Made by a program: the position numbers and the translations under genes. From Nannochloris sp. 'desiccata' (lineage: Eukaryota > Chlorophyta > Trebouxiophyceae > Chlorellales > Chlorellaceae): a DNA stretch of 64,000 nt. The first letter of the stretch is position 1. Every line of letters starts with the position of its first letter. Of the stretch, positions 63,696 to 64,000 are shown in pieces. The stretch lies in the NCBI GenBank assembly GCA_019044685.2, contig JAGTXX020000012.1, forward strand, positions 1,550,001 to 1,614,000. Direction: 5' to 3'. The notes under the pieces were generated by a model. That model made no database searches and was not told where the DNA came from. It saw only the letters and a program-made list of their open reading frames with translations.

Positions 63696-64000
63696 TCAGC
63701 TGTTGGATCTGCCGCTGTACGGTACAGCTCCAGGGGCTGCTACTAAATAAGCGTCGCCAAAAGACCAGAAGGAAGCTCCGGTAGCAAATAGAAGTGCTAG
63801 TATCCTCTGACTGCAGTCTGCATGGGTGCCATAATCATTTTTAAAAGTTTTTGAAAAGGTAACCCCATAACGTTAACGGCCAAACACTACCGACCGTAAT
63901 TTTAATTTAATCTGCAAATGTTATTTTCTGCGTCCCTTACACTCCAAGATCTTTACAAATTGACGTCGGGTCTACTGGAGTGATTGATGCTTCCCAAAAT
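63696..64000 (-). CDS. Possible 3' end of a partial small hydrophobic protein
   Basis: Tentative. On the minus strand an exon from an AG acceptor (start 63810) to TGA at 63696-63698 encodes QRILALLFATGASFWSFGDA followed by YLVAAPGAVPYSGRSNS. It could join in frame, by a 146-bp GT-AG intron, to an exon running off the right edge (64000-63957, donor TTTGTAAAG). The segment looks like a single membrane helix with a short tail. No family is recognised, and chance cannot be excluded at this length. Confidence 0.3.

Overview
This window is nuclear DNA from a green alga, most probably a small-genome trebouxiophyte-like chlorophyte with moderate GC. That placement is an inference from gene content and architecture, not from a search. 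Viridiplantae markers include plant-type arginine decarboxylase, TGD1 lipid permease, a class IV-like starch synthase, plastid heme oxygenase, a DUF1995 plastid protein, a PPR protein and a UVR/NTF2-like plastid protein. The green-algal poly(A) signal TGTAA lies shortly after many stops. Genes are packed on both strands. About half are intronless; the rest carry 1 to 3 short GT-AG introns (mostly 69-170 bp) crowded towards the 5' end. I rebuilt the spliced genes by hand, and in every case the summed exon length is a multiple of three.

Layout. 1-4.7 kb: 3' part of TRAPPC11 (open at the left edge) and succinate-semialdehyde dehydrogenase. 4.9-8.3 kb: tandem duplication of a highly codon-biased secreted fasciclin-domain gene. 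8.6-15.6 kb: UVSSA-like repair factor, a coiled-coil protein, an inverted-repeat-flanked TAGGG-type array, a PWWP protein and a UVR/NTF2-like plastid protein. 15.8-24.8 kb: atypical Sec23, TAF2, and a Golgi-type filamin/SGNH protein. 24.8-31.8 kb: a Ser/Pro-rich orphan with a GC-rich 5' hairpin and a 1.8-kb gene-free 3' flank, isopentenyl-diphosphate isomerase, a decayed F-box/LRR-like paralogue and its intact neighbour. 32-45.9 kb: heme oxygenase, an unknown helical protein, APC11, SKI8, arginine decarboxylase, triosephosphate isomerase, complex I B13 subunit, two small unknown genes and a DUF1995 protein. 46-63.5 kb: PPR, TGD1, HflX, STK19, an F-box protein, TCF25/Rqc1, starch synthase, SLX1 and malic enzyme. 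A possible partial gene leaves the right edge.

The genes do not form an operon or a single pathway. Loose themes are DNA repair (UVSSA, STK19, SLX1), RNA polymerase II and chromatin (TAF2, SKI8, PWWP), protein turnover (APC11, two F-box proteins, TCF25), membrane traffic (TRAPPC11, Sec23) and plastid carbon, lipid and tetrapyrrole metabolism. I found no CRISPR array, tRNA, rRNA, transposon or virus, and nothing that makes a convincing case for an undescribed multi-gene system. The best leads are small-scale: a mosaic gene-conversion pattern in the fasciclin pair, structured non-coding elements, two GC-AG introns, a 17-nt microexon, and the F-box pseudogene.
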